A DNA stretch of 54,526 bases from Desulfovibrio sp. (GCA_031280915.1 JAITGC010000014.1:1-54526), one strand, 5' to 3'; shown: positions 18,021-26,689, numbered from the stretch's first letter. Notes: generated by a model not told the origin, from the sequence alone. Numbers and translations are program-made.

Positions 18021-18697
18021 TTGTTTTTTCCGTAGCGCGAGGTCAGGCATTCCGCCGCTGTCAACAGAACGATGCATACCAAGGATGTGACAAGCACAAG
18101 ACGCGTGGCCCGCAAGTCGTTGCCGGACTGAAAAGCGTCGTAGATGGCCAAAGCCAGGGTTTGTGTTTTACCGGGGATATTGCCGGCGATCATGAGAGTT
18201 GCTCCAAATTCGCCCATGCCGCGCGCAAAGGCCAGCATAAGCCCGGCGAATACGCCTCTCCAGGCCAGCGGAAGTGAAACGCTTATAAAAATCCGCCATT
18301 CCGAAGCGCCCAAAGTCCGGGCGGCGTTTTCCAAATGCGGATTCACCTGCTCCAGGGCGGCCCGCGCCGATTTGTAAATCAGGGGAAAGACCACTACTGT
18401 CGCGGCCACAACAGCGCCCTGCCAGGAAAAAATCAGGTTAATGCCCACCTCGTTGAGCCACTGCCCGGCGACCCCGCGCCGGCCCACCAGCAAAATCAGA
18501 TAATAGCCCAGTACAGTGGGCGGCAGAACCAGAGGCAGGGTACAACAGGCATCCACAAAGGCGGGCAGGGCACTTCTTTTCCTTGCCAGCAGCCATGCCG
18601 CAAGCATGGCTGCCAGAAAGGAAATCAGCGTTGCCAGCCCCGCTACCCTGAGTGAAAGACCCAAGGGAGTCAGTACCGCATGCCAGTCAAAATCCAT
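18017..18697 (-). CDS. modB: Molybdate ABC transporter permease
   Basis: 226 residues with about five membrane helices. The cytoplasmic coupling loop RGMGEFGATLMIAGNIPGKT (about 150-169) is the near-invariant ModB/CysW-type signature and points to molybdate or tungstate. ATG at 18697 lies 6 bases after the modA stop; the stop overlaps the modC ATG. Confidence 0.93.
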   Translation of the reverse strand: MDFDWHAVLTPLGLSLRVAGLATLISFLAAMLAAWLLARKRSALPAFVDACCTLPLVLPPTVLGYYLILLVGRRGVAGQWLNEVGINLIFSWQGAVVAATVVVFPLIYKSARAALEQVNPHLENAARTLGASEWRIFISVSLPLAWRGVFAGLMLAFARGMGEFGATLMIAGNIPGKTQTLALAIYDAFQSGNDLRATRLVLVTSLVCIVLLTAAECLTSRYGKNK

Positions 18698-18703
18698 GAA
18701 GAG

Positions 18704-19489
18704 CTAAGGTTTTGAAAATCCGTACTTGCCCAGTATGGTCTGCCCTTCGGGCGACAGAACGTAACCAAGAAAGGCTTTGCCCATTTTGGGATTTTTGCCG
18801 GTCAGGGCAACGGCTATGGGATAGAGAACCGGTTGATGGCCGGAAACGGTCATGACCACATCCACCTTGCCGGCCTGCTTGAGAGCATCAGTGGCGTAAA
18901 CGAAACCCGCATCCACCTCTCCACGTGCCACATAATCCAGTACCTGGCGCACGCTCTCGCCCAGAATCAGCTTGGATTGCAATGTCTCCCAAAGTCCGGC
19001 CGAGGTCAGGGCATCGCGGGCATAACGCCCGGCAGGCACGGATTCGGGGTTGCCCACGGCGATACGGCTGAATTTGCCGAGCCCCGCCATATCCACCGGC
19101 TTTTTACCGTTGACAGGCACGATCAGCACAAGGGCATTGAGCGCGAAATCCTTGCGTGTGGCAGAATCAACAACCTTGGCGGCCACAGCTTTGTCCATGG
19201 TGGCTTGATCAGCGGAGGCAAAAACGTCCACCGGCGCTCCCTCCTGCATCTGTTTCAGCAGGGGATTGGAGGCCGCGAAATTGACATTGGCCGTAAGCCC
19301 AGGATGCGCTTTCTCAAACATGGTCTTCAGTTCCGTGAAGGCGTCGGTCAGACTGGCCGCACCGGAGATGGTCATTTCCGCGGCAGCGGCCTCTGCCTTT
19401 TGGACGGGCGCAAAGATAAAAGACAGGACAAAGCCGAGAGACAGGACGGACAATGTGCGGACACAGGCCACAAACTGTTTTTTCAACAT
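18704..19489 (-). CDS. modA: Periplasmic molybdate-binding protein
   Basis: 261 residues. Signal peptide over about 1-33, then a type-II periplasmic binding protein: ISGAASLTDAFTEL (about 40-53) carries the Ser residues that bind oxyanions in ModA, with FASADQATMD (about 95) and LDYVARGEVDAGFVYATD (about 185) also typical. ATG at 19489 has GGGGG five bases upstream. First gene of modABC, read from a promoter overlapped by a 9-bp inverted repeat (19569-19600). Confidence 0.92.
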   Translation of the reverse strand: MLKKQFVACVRTLSVLSLGFVLSFIFAPVQKAEAAAAEMTISGAASLTDAFTELKTMFEKAHPGLTANVNFAASNPLLKQMQEGAPVDVFASADQATMDKAVAAKVVDSATRKDFALNALVLIVPVNGKKPVDMAGLGKFSRIAVGNPESVPAGRYARDALTSAGLWETLQSKLILGESVRQVLDYVARGEVDAGFVYATDALKQAGKVDVVMTVSGHQPVLYPIAVALTGKNPKMGKAFLGYVLSPEGQTILGKYGFSKP

Positions 19490-19545
19490 ACGTACCCCCT
19501 CTGTTTCGGCCCGCATGAACGGGGCCAGATGTTTTATTTATGTTT

Positions 19546-19574
19546 AAATTAGCATATATTGAGTGTGAATGCAA
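19546..19574 (-). promoter_or_regulatory. Promoter of modABC
   Basis: Minus strand: -35 TTGCAT (19569-19574), 17-base spacer, -10 TAATTT (19546-19551). The -35 lies inside one arm of the inverted repeat 19569-19600, so a bound regulator would block RNA polymerase. Confidence 0.5.
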
Positions 19575-19600
19575 CATTATTCGAGGGCAATATGTTGCAT
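19569..19600. promoter_or_regulatory. Candidate oxyanion-regulator operator at modA
   Basis: Perfect 9-bp inverted repeat ATGCAACAT (19569-19577) / ATGTTGCAT (19592-19600) with a 14-base centre. One arm covers the predicted modA -35; the other falls in the last codons of the RluA-type gene. A ModE-like or TunR-like (tungstate-responsive, known from Desulfovibrio) repressor is a plausible ligand, inferred only from position. Confidence 0.5.
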
Positions 19601-20497
19601 AGGCCACGGCGGGGACAGAACGCAACGGCCGCCGGGGAAAAAAAGCGCGCCATGGTGCAGAAAAAAAGCCGACGCTGCCTGGTCAGCCAAGGCATCCTTT
19701 TGTGGCGGAGAGGAGATGCCATAGAGGGTGTCGCCCCAGAGAGGATGCCCCAAGGCTGCCGCATGGGCGCGGATTTGGTGGCGCGCGCCGCGCCGTATGC
19801 GGCAGGCGGCGAGGGTAAGCTCCCGCGCGGCGAAGGGCGGCGGCGCTCCCAGACAAGCAAGCAGACAAGCGGCCTGTTCCGGATCGAAATGCCGCAGGGG
19901 CCGAAAGTCCGTCCAACGCGTGGCATCTTCGACAGGCCCCCCCACGCGGCTTTTACGACGATCCTCCGTCTCCAGGCCAAAGCGGGCTGTAAGCGGACGG
20001 AGCAAACTACCTGTCAGCAAAGCCAGATAATGTTTGTCGCACAACCCTTCACGCTCGGCAACGCGAAAGGCTCTGACAGCCCTGTCGCCCAAGGCGGCGC
20101 AGACTATGCCCGACGTTTCCCGATCCAGCCGCTGCAACAGGCGCGCCTTGGCGCAATCAGCGGGAACGACCTCCGGCAGAAGCTCTTCAAGGCTTGGCCC
20201 GCCGCCGGCCAGATGCGCGCAATACAGGCCCGCCGGTTTGTCCACAAAGAGGTAGTCTCCCTGCCGGGCTATAAAACGGGGCAGTGCCGTTGCCTGAGTC
20301 GGTCGTGCCAGCACCTCCACATGGTCACCCACCCGCAGACGGCGGGCGGCCTTTTCCGGCCGGCCGTTGAGCAAGACAAGCCCGGCAGCGATGGCGCGCC
20401 TGCCGCCGCGCAGACCCATTTGCGGCAAAAGGCGCTTAAGGGCGACATCAAGCCGTTGCCCGTCCAGTTCCGAAGAGACGACAAACGCGGAACACAT
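19577..20497 (-). CDS. RluA-family pseudouridine synthase
   Basis: 306 residues. An N-terminal S4 RNA-binding domain (about 10-65) is followed by a pseudouridine synthase domain with the catalytic-aspartate motif LLQRLDRETSGIVCAA (about 118-133) and the late motif RRGARHQIRAHAAALGHPLWGD (broken here at 20: from about 255). It isomerises uridine in rRNA or tRNA; the target site cannot be assigned. ATG at 20497, 3 bases after the thrC stop, with a weak TAAGG site, so it is probably coupled to thrC. Confidence 0.88.
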   Translation of the reverse strand: MCSAFVVSSELDGQRLDVALKRLLPQMGLRGGRRAIAAGLVLLNGRPEKAARRLRVGDHVEVLARPTQATALPRFIARQGDYLFVDKPAGLYCAHLAGGGPSLEELLPEVVPADCAKARLLQRLDRETSGIVCAALGDRAVRAFRVAEREGLCDKHYLALLTGSLLRPLTARFGLETEDRRKSRVGGPVEDATRWTDFRPLRHFDPEQAACLLACLGAPPPFAARELTLAACRIRRGARHQIRAHAAALGHPLWGDTLYGISSPPQKDALADQAASAFFLHHGALFFPGGRCVLSPPWPMQHIALE

Positions 20498-20500
20498 GCC

Positions 20501-21946
20501 TTACTTGGGGCGCAGATGCAGCCGTTCGGCCAGAGCCAGAGCCGCGGCACGCGCGTATTCCCCGTCGCTTTTGCCGGCGCGGGTGCTCTCCGACAGAAGT
20601 TCACGCGGACTGTTGGCAAGGCTCTTGTCCGGCTTGACGCCGTATTCCGGCGGAAAGGAATCGTTGAAATACATATCCTGAAAACCGGAAAACTTCAGGC
20701 TGTGGGCCGTGGCATTCAACAAGGCACGTTCTCCCCCCCCCACAAGGCCGAGCGCCAAGGCATTCTCAAGCCCAGCCAGGCATTCACCCCCTTGTGTGCA
20801 AGCTATATGCCCATGACGGTTGGCCTTGATCATGGCGTCCATAATCTGCTGCTCGGCGACCTGGATTACCTGAAAAGCCTCCTCCCCCCCCTCAGCGATA
20901 AAACGTTCGGCCAAGATACGCACACGGGGAAAGGAAACAGGGTTGCCTATCATGGCCGCCTGGGCCACGCTGGCCCGAACGCTCACAGGCTCCCAGCGGC
21001 GCTGCTCCCGCGGGACGGCATAGTAGCGGTACACAGGATCCGCGTGCTCGGACTGTACGCCGAAGATGCGGGGCAGGGCCGTGATGACGCCAAGAGCTTT
21101 CAATTTCAGGAAACCGGCCATGATGGCCGTGATGTTGCCCGCATTGCCGATGGGCACAAAAACACAGAGTTCGTCCACATTCCAGCCATACCACTGGGCC
21201 GTTTCGTAGGCCCATGACTCCTGGCCCAGAATACGCCAGGCATTTTTTGAATTGAGCAGAGCCACATTGTAGTGTTCCGCCAAGTGTTCCACAACCTTCA
21301 TGCAGTCGTCAAAAACACCCGGCAGTTCCAACACGGCCGCCCCGCTGCCCAGAGGCTGGGATATCTGCTGCGGAGTCACCTTGCCCTTGGGCAACAGCAC
21401 AACGGATTTGAGCGGCGGCCCCACATAAGCCGCATACAGCGCCGCCGCCGCCGAGGTGTCTCCCGTGGAAGCGCAGATGGTGAGTACCTCATCCCACTTG
21501 TGATGTCGGCAGAGCCATTTCAGATAGCTGAAGGCACAGGCCATGCCGCGATCCTTAAAAGAAGCGCTTGGATTCTGGCCGTCGTTCTTATAGGCAAAGT
21601 CCAGGCCGACAGCCCCGCGCAGAGCCGGGGCAGCCTCCACAACCGGCGTGTGCCCTTCGCCCAGATAAACGATGTCCTTTTCTTCCAGCATGGGGGCCAG
21701 CAATTCGTAATAGCGGAAAACTCCCCGCAAGGCGGTATTGCGGCTTGCCGCGCGCGCATCGAAAAGCGCGCGCCAATACGCCCCGTCATACTCCCGCAGA
21801 CGGGGAAAAGCCAGGTTTTCCAGCAAGAAAACTTCACCACATTCCGGGCAGGCATAGAGCAGGTTATCATACGGATAGCGGGATCCGCAGCCCAGGCACA
21901 TATATTCCATGCGGCCGCGATAGACGGGAAAATCAGTCTTGTCCAT
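20501..21946 (-). CDS. thrC: Threonine synthase
   Basis: 481 residues. PLP enzyme converting O-phosphohomoserine to threonine. The N terminus has a zinc-ribbon-like motif (CLGCGSRYPYDNLLYACPEC), then SASFKDRGM (about 120) with the PLP lysine, and VPIGNAGNITA (about 270), the phosphate-cofactor loop. I chose ATG at 21946 for GGAG eight bases upstream; a longer frame to 22039 would cross the predicted promoter. First gene of a thrC-rluA unit. Confidence 0.93.
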   Translation of the reverse strand: MDKTDFPVYRGRMEYMCLGCGSRYPYDNLLYACPECGEVFLLENLAFPRLREYDGAYWRALFDARAASRNTALRGVFRYYELLAPMLEEKDIVYLGEGHTPVVEAAPALRGAVGLDFAYKNDGQNPSASFKDRGMACAFSYLKWLCRHHKWDEVLTICASTGDTSAAAALYAAYVGPPLKSVVLLPKGKVTPQQISQPLGSGAAVLELPGVFDDCMKVVEHLAEHYNVALLNSKNAWRILGQESWAYETAQWYGWNVDELCVFVPIGNAGNITAIMAGFLKLKALGVITALPRIFGVQSEHADPVYRYYAVPREQRRWEPVSVRASVAQAAMIGNPVSFPRVRILAERFIAEGGEEAFQVIQVAEQQIMDAMIKANRHGHIACTQGGECLAGLENALALGLVGGGERALLNATAHSLKFSGFQDMYFNDSFPPEYGVKPDKSLANSPRELLSESTRAGKSDGEYARAAALALAERLHLRPK

Positions 21947-21976
21947 AAAAGAATCTCCAGTTCGGGAAAAGCCTCC

Positions 21977-22005
21977 ACTGTACGAGAAAAAGAGGCTGTT
22001 GGCAA
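21977..22005 (-). promoter_or_regulatory. Promoter of thrC
   Basis: Minus strand: -35 TTGCCA (22000-22005), 17-base spacer, -10 TACAGT (21977-21982), about 25-30 bases before the chosen thrC ATG. Its placement supports the short start. Confidence 0.55.
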
Positions 22006-22203
22006 AGTCTTCCTTGACGACAGTCCGCCGCAAAGGCAAGGGCGCAAGTGCGGTTACGCCCGGTAAAGTCGGAGCGGATGTGTCTTTACAAAACCGCCAA
22101 AAGCGGGATTGTCCTCAATCTGAAAGAGAGTTTAGAACAGAAAAAATTTTTTCGCCATAATGTATTTGCCGTCCCTGTCCGTCGAAAAAGCCTTCCGTCG
22201 ACG

Positions 22204-23928
22204 CTATTCCGGAGACAGGCGGCCCGCAAGGCCAGGCGCGGCCTGACAGACGACCCTCATGTCCCTGGAGCCGTAACCGCTGTCGGAAAGCGTAGCAAAA
22301 AGCTCGGCCTCCAGAACTTCCACAAAAGTGTCCGACACGCCTTCTTTCGCCAGTTGACCCACCAGAAGTTCTTTGGCCCTGGCTGTCGCGGCATCAAGGG
22401 TAAAGCTCCTGCCTATGCGCTCCTCAAATCCCAAAGCCGGAGCGCGCAACATGCCCTGTCCGGTGTCGGCATAGACTTCCAGTGAGGCGGTAGGCAGGGT
22501 CAAGCCCGCGCCCACAGCATTGGCGACATCGGCGTGGAGCGGGCTTTCCAGCGGCAGGCCGAGACGTTTCTCCAGACGCCCGCCTACACAGGGGGCAGGG
22601 CCGCCCACCAGGACAATGCGCTCCGGCGCCGACCCGCGCGCCGACCTGAGGGCGGCAAGAGTATACACAGGCCGCGCGTTGACACGCTCAATCAAGATTC
22701 GCGCGGCCTCCTGAATGCGCTTCAGCCCGTCCTCCACCGCAGCTTCGGCCAAGACGGCACCTTGTCCCTCAAGGCCTGAAGCGGCCGACAAAGCGGCCAT
22801 CCCCTGGATTGAGGCCGCCGTATTCCCCGCCGTTGGCTCGCCACGGGGAGCATTGAGGGTATTGAAAGCATCCAGTAACGTCGGCCTGCCGCCGCCAAAA
22901 GCCATGGCCGGCCCTTCCCTCAGAGGCCCGGCACACACACCGGTTTCATCCGGTACAATCAGGGAATCCCCGCCGACGCCCACAGACACGGACGCCAGGG
23001 AGCGTACCAGTGTACGCCGACCGGCCAACAACATGCCGTCACGTTCAACCACCGGCGAGCCGTCCAGCGCCAAGGCAATATCCGTAGTGGTGCCGCCCAT
23101 ATCCAGCAGAAGAGAGCAGCCCCGCCGCACGGACGGGCAAAGAGCGAGGATGCCCATAACACTGGCCGCCGGCCCGGAAAGAATAGACTGCACCGGGCAG
23201 CGCCGGGAAAGAGCCAAAGGAACGGCCCCGCCGTCCGCCTTGAGCAGAAATACGGGAGCACGGACGCCAGCGCCGACCAGAGCTTTTTCCACAGCGTTCA
23301 GAAAGCTTAGATGCAGCCGCTCCACAGCGGCATTATAATAGGCTGTGGCGATGCGGCGCGGAAAATTGAGCGCTCCGGAAAGACGGCTCCCCTGCGTGAC
23401 GGAAAAACCAAGCCCGGCCGCCGTTTCGGCCATAAGCCGCTCATGGGCCGGGTTGCGGGGAGAAAACTTGCCCACGCAAGCGCAGGCCGACACCCCCTCC
23501 CTTTTCCAGACTGTCGCGGCCGCAGCCAGTTTCTGTATTTCAAGAGGACGCAATTCAAGTCCGCGATGATCAAGGCCGCCGGGAACAAGACAAACGTGGT
23601 TTCCGATGGCGGAATGCAGGGGGTTCAGACCCGGTCCGGCCGAAAGGACCAGGCCCACGGCGTCGGCTTTATTTTGCACAAGAGCGTTGACGGCCAAGGT
23701 CGTCCCAAGGGTAACGCAGCGCGTCCGCGCAAGAATGTTCGCGCCACCCATGCCGAGCGCCGCGATAAGCACGGCCAGCGCTTCACTTACCGAGGAAGGG
23801 ATATCTTCATGACAGGTTTTTACCTTGGCGCAGGCCAGAAGAATTTTTTCCGGTCCGCCGCCACGGAGCAAAACCGCGTCCGTGTGTGTACCGCCGGCGT
23901 CAATGCCCAGATAAAATTTTTCGTTCAT
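22204..23928 (-). CDS. Hydantoinase/oxoprolinase family protein, HyuA-like
   Basis: 574 residues. N-terminal ATPase-like signature LGIDAGGTHTDAVLL (about 7-21), then the hydantoinase-A core with LLLDMGGTTTDIALAL (about 272-287) and SILSGPAASVMG (about 245). The family hydrolyses 5-oxoproline, hydantoins or activates acetone-type ketones with ATP, usually with a HyuB partner. No hyuB is adjacent, and the protein is about 100 residues shorter than classical HyuA, so substrate is unknown. ATG at 23928 overlaps the panB stop (ATGA), with GAGGG upstream. Last gene of the speB-panB-hyuA unit. Confidence 0.8.
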   Translation of the reverse strand: MNEKFYLGIDAGGTHTDAVLLRGGGPEKILLACAKVKTCHEDIPSSVSEALAVLIAALGMGGANILARTRCVTLGTTLAVNALVQNKADAVGLVLSAGPGLNPLHSAIGNHVCLVPGGLDHRGLELRPLEIQKLAAAATVWKREGVSACACVGKFSPRNPAHERLMAETAAGLGFSVTQGSRLSGALNFPRRIATAYYNAAVERLHLSFLNAVEKALVGAGVRAPVFLLKADGGAVPLALSRRCPVQSILSGPAASVMGILALCPSVRRGCSLLLDMGGTTTDIALALDGSPVVERDGMLLAGRRTLVRSLASVSVGVGGDSLIVPDETGVCAGPLREGPAMAFGGGRPTLLDAFNTLNAPRGEPTAGNTAASIQGMAALSAASGLEGQGAVLAEAAVEDGLKRIQEAARILIERVNARPVYTLAALRSARGSAPERIVLVGGPAPCVGGRLEKRLGLPLESPLHADVANAVGAGLTLPTASLEVYADTGQGMLRAPALGFEERIGRSFTLDAATARAKELLVGQLAKEGVSDTFVEVLEAELFATLSDSGYGSRDMRVVCQAAPGLAGRLSPE

Positions 23929-24749
23929 CGCAAACCCTCGAAATCCGCCTCATCCAATGCGCCATAACTGTTTTCCATGCCGGGGAAGACGCCGGCACGT
24001 ACCTCGCCGGCATAGGCGGCAAAAGCCGCAGCCATTGCCTGACCCATCTCGCTGAAAACCTTGACGAACTTCGCCGGATTATCTGTCAGGCCCAGCATAT
24101 CCTGCCACACCAGCACCTGCCCGTCACAACCGGGACCCGCGCCGATGCCAATGACAGGGATGCCCACTTCCCGCGTGATGCGTTGACCAAGGACGGCAGG
24201 CACGCACTCCAGCACCAGGGCGAAAGCCCCGGCCTCTTCCAGCGCGCGGGCGTCATCCAGGATTATCTGCGCCTGGGTGAGGGTTTTGCCTTGCAGCCTG
24301 AATCCGCCCATGGCGTGCACGGATTGCGGAGTCAGGCCGATATGCCCCATTACCGGGATCGATGCCTTGGTCAGCTCGCGCACCACCGGGCAGAAATCAG
24401 CCCCGCCCTCCAGCTTGACAGCCTGCGCCATGCCTTCGGCCAGCAGGCGCATGCCGCTGCGCATGGCCTCTTCCCGGCTTACGCGATAGCTCATGAAGGG
24501 CAGGTCGCAGACCACCAGGGCGTTTTCGGACGCGCGGGCCACCGCCGCACAGTGGCGCAGCATGTCTTCAAGAGTGACGGAAAGGGTATTTTTATGGCCG
24601 AGCATGACGTTGCCCAGGGAATCCCCCACAAGCAGGGCATTGACGCCGGCTCTGTCCATAATTTTTGCCGTGCTGAAATCATAGGCTGTGAGCATGACGA
24701 GCTTTTCCCGCCCCTTGGCTTCCCGGAAGGTAAGCACAGTATTTTTCAT
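23925..24749 (-). CDS. panB: 3-methyl-2-oxobutanoate hydroxymethyltransferase
   Basis: 274 residues. First step of pantothenate synthesis: methylene-tetrahydrofolate plus ketoisovalerate to ketopantoate. Motifs: MLTAYDFSTAKI (about 19), LVGDSLGNVMLGH (about 40) with the metal-binding aspartate, VKLEGG (about 110), VMGHIGLTPQS (about 132), GIGAGPGCDGQVLVWQD (about 200). ATG at 24749 has GGAGG six bases upstream, 32 bases after the speB stop. Length and motifs are typical. Confidence 0.95.
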   Translation of the reverse strand: MKNTVLTFREAKGREKLVMLTAYDFSTAKIMDRAGVNALLVGDSLGNVMLGHKNTLSVTLEDMLRHCAAVARASENALVVCDLPFMSYRVSREEAMRSGMRLLAEGMAQAVKLEGGADFCPVVRELTKASIPVMGHIGLTPQSVHAMGGFRLQGKTLTQAQIILDDARALEEAGAFALVLECVPAVLGQRITREVGIPVIGIGAGPGCDGQVLVWQDMLGLTDNPAKFVKVFSEMGQAMAAAFAAYAGEVRAGVFPGMENSYGALDEADFEGLR

Positions 24750-24781
24750 ACGTTTCCTCCGCTATGTGGATATAAGCGGCT

Positions 24782-25642
24782 TTATGCCGTTGGAAACAGG
24801 GCCAGCGCCATAAGCGCATGAACCAGTTTCGCGGCTGTGAAATCGGCATGATGCAGGCCGGGCACAGGCGCGAGTTCCACAACGTCAAAACCGACGATTT
24901 CACGCCCGCGCGCGCAGCGCCTCAGCAATTCCACCGCATCATGCCAAAAAAGCCCGCCCGGCGATGGCGTGCCTGTGGCGGGCATGAGTGAGGCGTCCAG
25001 CCCGTCAACATCAAAACTTATGTAAATACGCCGGGGAAAATCCCCCGCCAGTGGTTCCGACGGAATTCCCTCACGCGCCAACGCCGCGGCGTCGTAATGG
25101 CGTATCCGCCGCTCCTCGCGAAAAGCGCTCTCTTCCCGGCTGATTTCCCGCACCGCGAACTGGGCCAGCGGCAAGCCGAGATCATTGACGGCGCGGTACA
25201 TGACGCAAGCGTGGGAGAGCGGATTTCCTTCATATTCCGCCCGCAGGTCCGCGTGGGCGTCTATGTGCACAATACCGAACTCTCCTTTGCGGGCAAGAGC
25301 GCGCAGAGCGCCAAGGCTCACCGTGTGCTCACCACCGAGCAACACAGGGCGTGCACGGCAGACAAGGGCATGCCTCACCAACTCTTCAACCCGGAAAAGC
25401 ACAGTTTCAGTTCCACCCGCACAGTTCACAAAAGGGGCGGTATAAAAACCTGACTCACCGGGCGCCAAACCGCCTTCCACAGCCTCCAACTGCCGGGAGG
25501 CCGCAAGCAGGCCCGCCGGCCCCCGGGCAGCGCCGCCGCCGTAAGAAACTCCGTGCTCCAGAGGAACGGGAATTATGTGAAAAGCCGCTTTCTCCGGCGG
25601 GCTCTGAGGGTATTCCGAATCGAGAAAATACGTTCGTTTCAT
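24782..25642 (-). CDS. speB: Agmatinase / arginase-family ureohydrolase
   Basis: 286 residues. Di-manganese hydrolase, most likely agmatine to putrescine plus urea. The metal-binding motifs are all present: GGEHTVSLG (about 100), HIDAHADLR (about 125) and SFDVDGLDASLMPATGTPSP (about 210). ATG at 25642 has no good Shine-Dalgarno and lies only 14 bases after an intrinsic terminator (25657-25687), so expression may be conditional. It is followed by panB and a hyuA-like gene. Substrate among guanidino compounds is inferred. Confidence 0.88.
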   Translation of the reverse strand: MKRTYFLDSEYPQSPPEKAAFHIIPVPLEHGVSYGGGAARGPAGLLAASRQLEAVEGGLAPGESGFYTAPFVNCAGGTETVLFRVEELVRHALVCRARPVLLGGEHTVSLGALRALARKGEFGIVHIDAHADLRAEYEGNPLSHACVMYRAVNDLGLPLAQFAVREISREESAFREERRIRHYDAAALAREGIPSEPLAGDFPRRIYISFDVDGLDASLMPATGTPSPGGLFWHDAVELLRRCARGREIVGFDVVELAPVPGLHHADFTAAKLVHALMALALFPTA

Positions 25643-25656
25643 TTTTTAAACCCAAC

Positions 25657-25687
25657 AAAAAACGGCCTGGATGGGGATTCCAGACCG
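25657..25687 (-). terminator. Intrinsic terminator immediately upstream of speB
   Basis: Minus strand: 9-bp stem CGGTCTGGA / TCCAGGCCG (one G-U) with a 7-base loop, followed by TTTTTT. The T-run ends 14 bases before the speB ATG, so transcripts initiating upstream must pass it to express speB. Confidence 0.85.
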
Positions 25688-25726
25688 CTTTTATGAAGGA
25701 GGCTGTCAGCAAAAGAAAGGAAGGTA
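25657..25726 (-). ncRNA. Candidate sigma54-dependent small RNA or attenuated speB leader
   Basis: Between a sigma54-type promoter (25736-25753) and the terminator 25657-25687 lies a predicted transcript of about 70 nt. Its unpaired 5' part is pyrimidine-rich with two anti-Shine-Dalgarno-like stretches (CCTTCC and GCCTCCTT), the usual seed type of regulatory RNAs. GCCTCCTT is exactly complementary to the AAGGAGGC ribosome site of glcD in this window. The alternative is a leader of speB that ends early unless antiterminated. Confidence 0.4.
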
Positions 25727-25735
25727 TATTGCTTT

Positions 25736-25753
25736 AAGCATATTTCGTGCCAA
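25736..25753 (-). promoter_or_regulatory. Sigma54 (RpoN) -24/-12 promoter
   Basis: Minus strand TTGGCACGAAATATGCTT: GG and GC are exactly 10 bases apart, and only the first base of the TTGC box differs from consensus. Upstream, AT-rich inverted repeats (ATTTTATT / AATAAAAT near 25775-25795) could bind an enhancer-binding protein. Start expected near 25726. Confidence 0.7.
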
Positions 25754-25873
25754 ACTGAAAAAATACATACCGTATTTATTTTATTAAATAAAATCTCTCC
25801 CCCCACTAAAAACACGGTTAAAAAATTTTTACTTCCCGGCAACGATTCCAAGGTATTCAGGAATATTTCAGGC

Positions 25874-25922
25874 AAAAAATTGAACCGCCGGCATTTCACT
25901 TCTCACTCCACAAGACCGGCGG
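25874..25922 (-). terminator. Probable terminator of queC
   Basis: Minus strand: CCGCCGG (25916-25922, in the last queC codons) pairs with CCGGCGG (25885-25891) around a 24-base loop, and TTTTTT (25874-25879) follows after 5 bases. Long loop, so moderate strength. Confidence 0.5.
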
Positions 25923-26589
25923 CGGCAAGGGCCTCCCCGCGTTCAACGCAGGTGCCGCACTTGCCGCAAGGATTTTCCTGATTTTTATAGCAGCTGCGCG
26001 TCAGGGCAAAAGGCACACCCAGGCTTTTGCCCAGCGCCGCGATTTCTTTTTTGCTCATGCCGATGAACGGGGCCTCAAGACGGACGCGCCCTTCCGTACT
26101 TTGAGCAACAGCCTCAGCCGCCGCCCCGATAAAGGCCTTGCGACAGTCGGGGTAGACATGGCTGTCTCCATGATGGGCGGCAATACAAATTTTTTCCGCG
26201 CCGATGGATTCCGCCAATCCGGCGGCGACGGCAAGAAAAATGAGATTTCTGCCCGGCACGACAGTCAGTTTCATATTACCGGCGGCATAATGCTCTTCGG
26301 GTATTTCCCCGCCGCCTTCGAGAAGATGACTTCTGAATCCCTTGAAACACAAGGCCATGTCAATACATTGATGCTGCGGCGCACGCGGGCCGAGGCGAGC
26401 CAGAATGCCCCGCGCGGCCTTGAGTTCATAAAAATTGTGCTTGGAAGGGTAACGGAAGCTGACGGCCAAAACCCCGTCCCGGCCGTATCGCTCAAGGCAA
26501 TGGAACAGGGCGACGGCGCTGTCCATGCCGCCGCTGAAAAGCGTCAAAACGCGCGGCGAGGCGTGAAGTATGCGTTTGCGGCTTGCCAT
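25903..26589 (-). CDS. queC: 7-cyano-7-deazaguanine synthase
   Basis: 228 residues. ATP-dependent formation of preQ0 for queuosine. N-terminal PP-loop LTLFSGGMDSAVAL (about 16), middle VPGRNLIFLAVAAG (about 110), and the C-terminal zinc site ENPCGKCGTCVERG with an upstream Cys in SCYKNQ (about 200), all typical of QueC. ATG at 26589, weak ribosome site. Divergent from nth with a shared 155-base upstream region. Confidence 0.93.
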   Translation of the reverse strand: MASRKRILHASPRVLTLFSGGMDSAVALFHCLERYGRDGVLAVSFRYPSKHNFYELKAARGILARLGPRAPQHQCIDMALCFKGFRSHLLEGGGEIPEEHYAAGNMKLTVVPGRNLIFLAVAAGLAESIGAEKICIAAHHGDSHVYPDCRKAFIGAAAEAVAQSTEGRVRLEAPFIGMSKKEIAALGKSLGVPFALTRSCYKNQENPCGKCGTCVERGEALAAAGLVE

Positions 26590-26689
26590 CGGCCCAATCT
26601 TGTTTTTATACTCTCGGTAACGGCACCGGACTCAGCCATCGCTGCCAGCCTTTTCGACATGCTGTTGACGATACCCGAAATCGTGCGGA

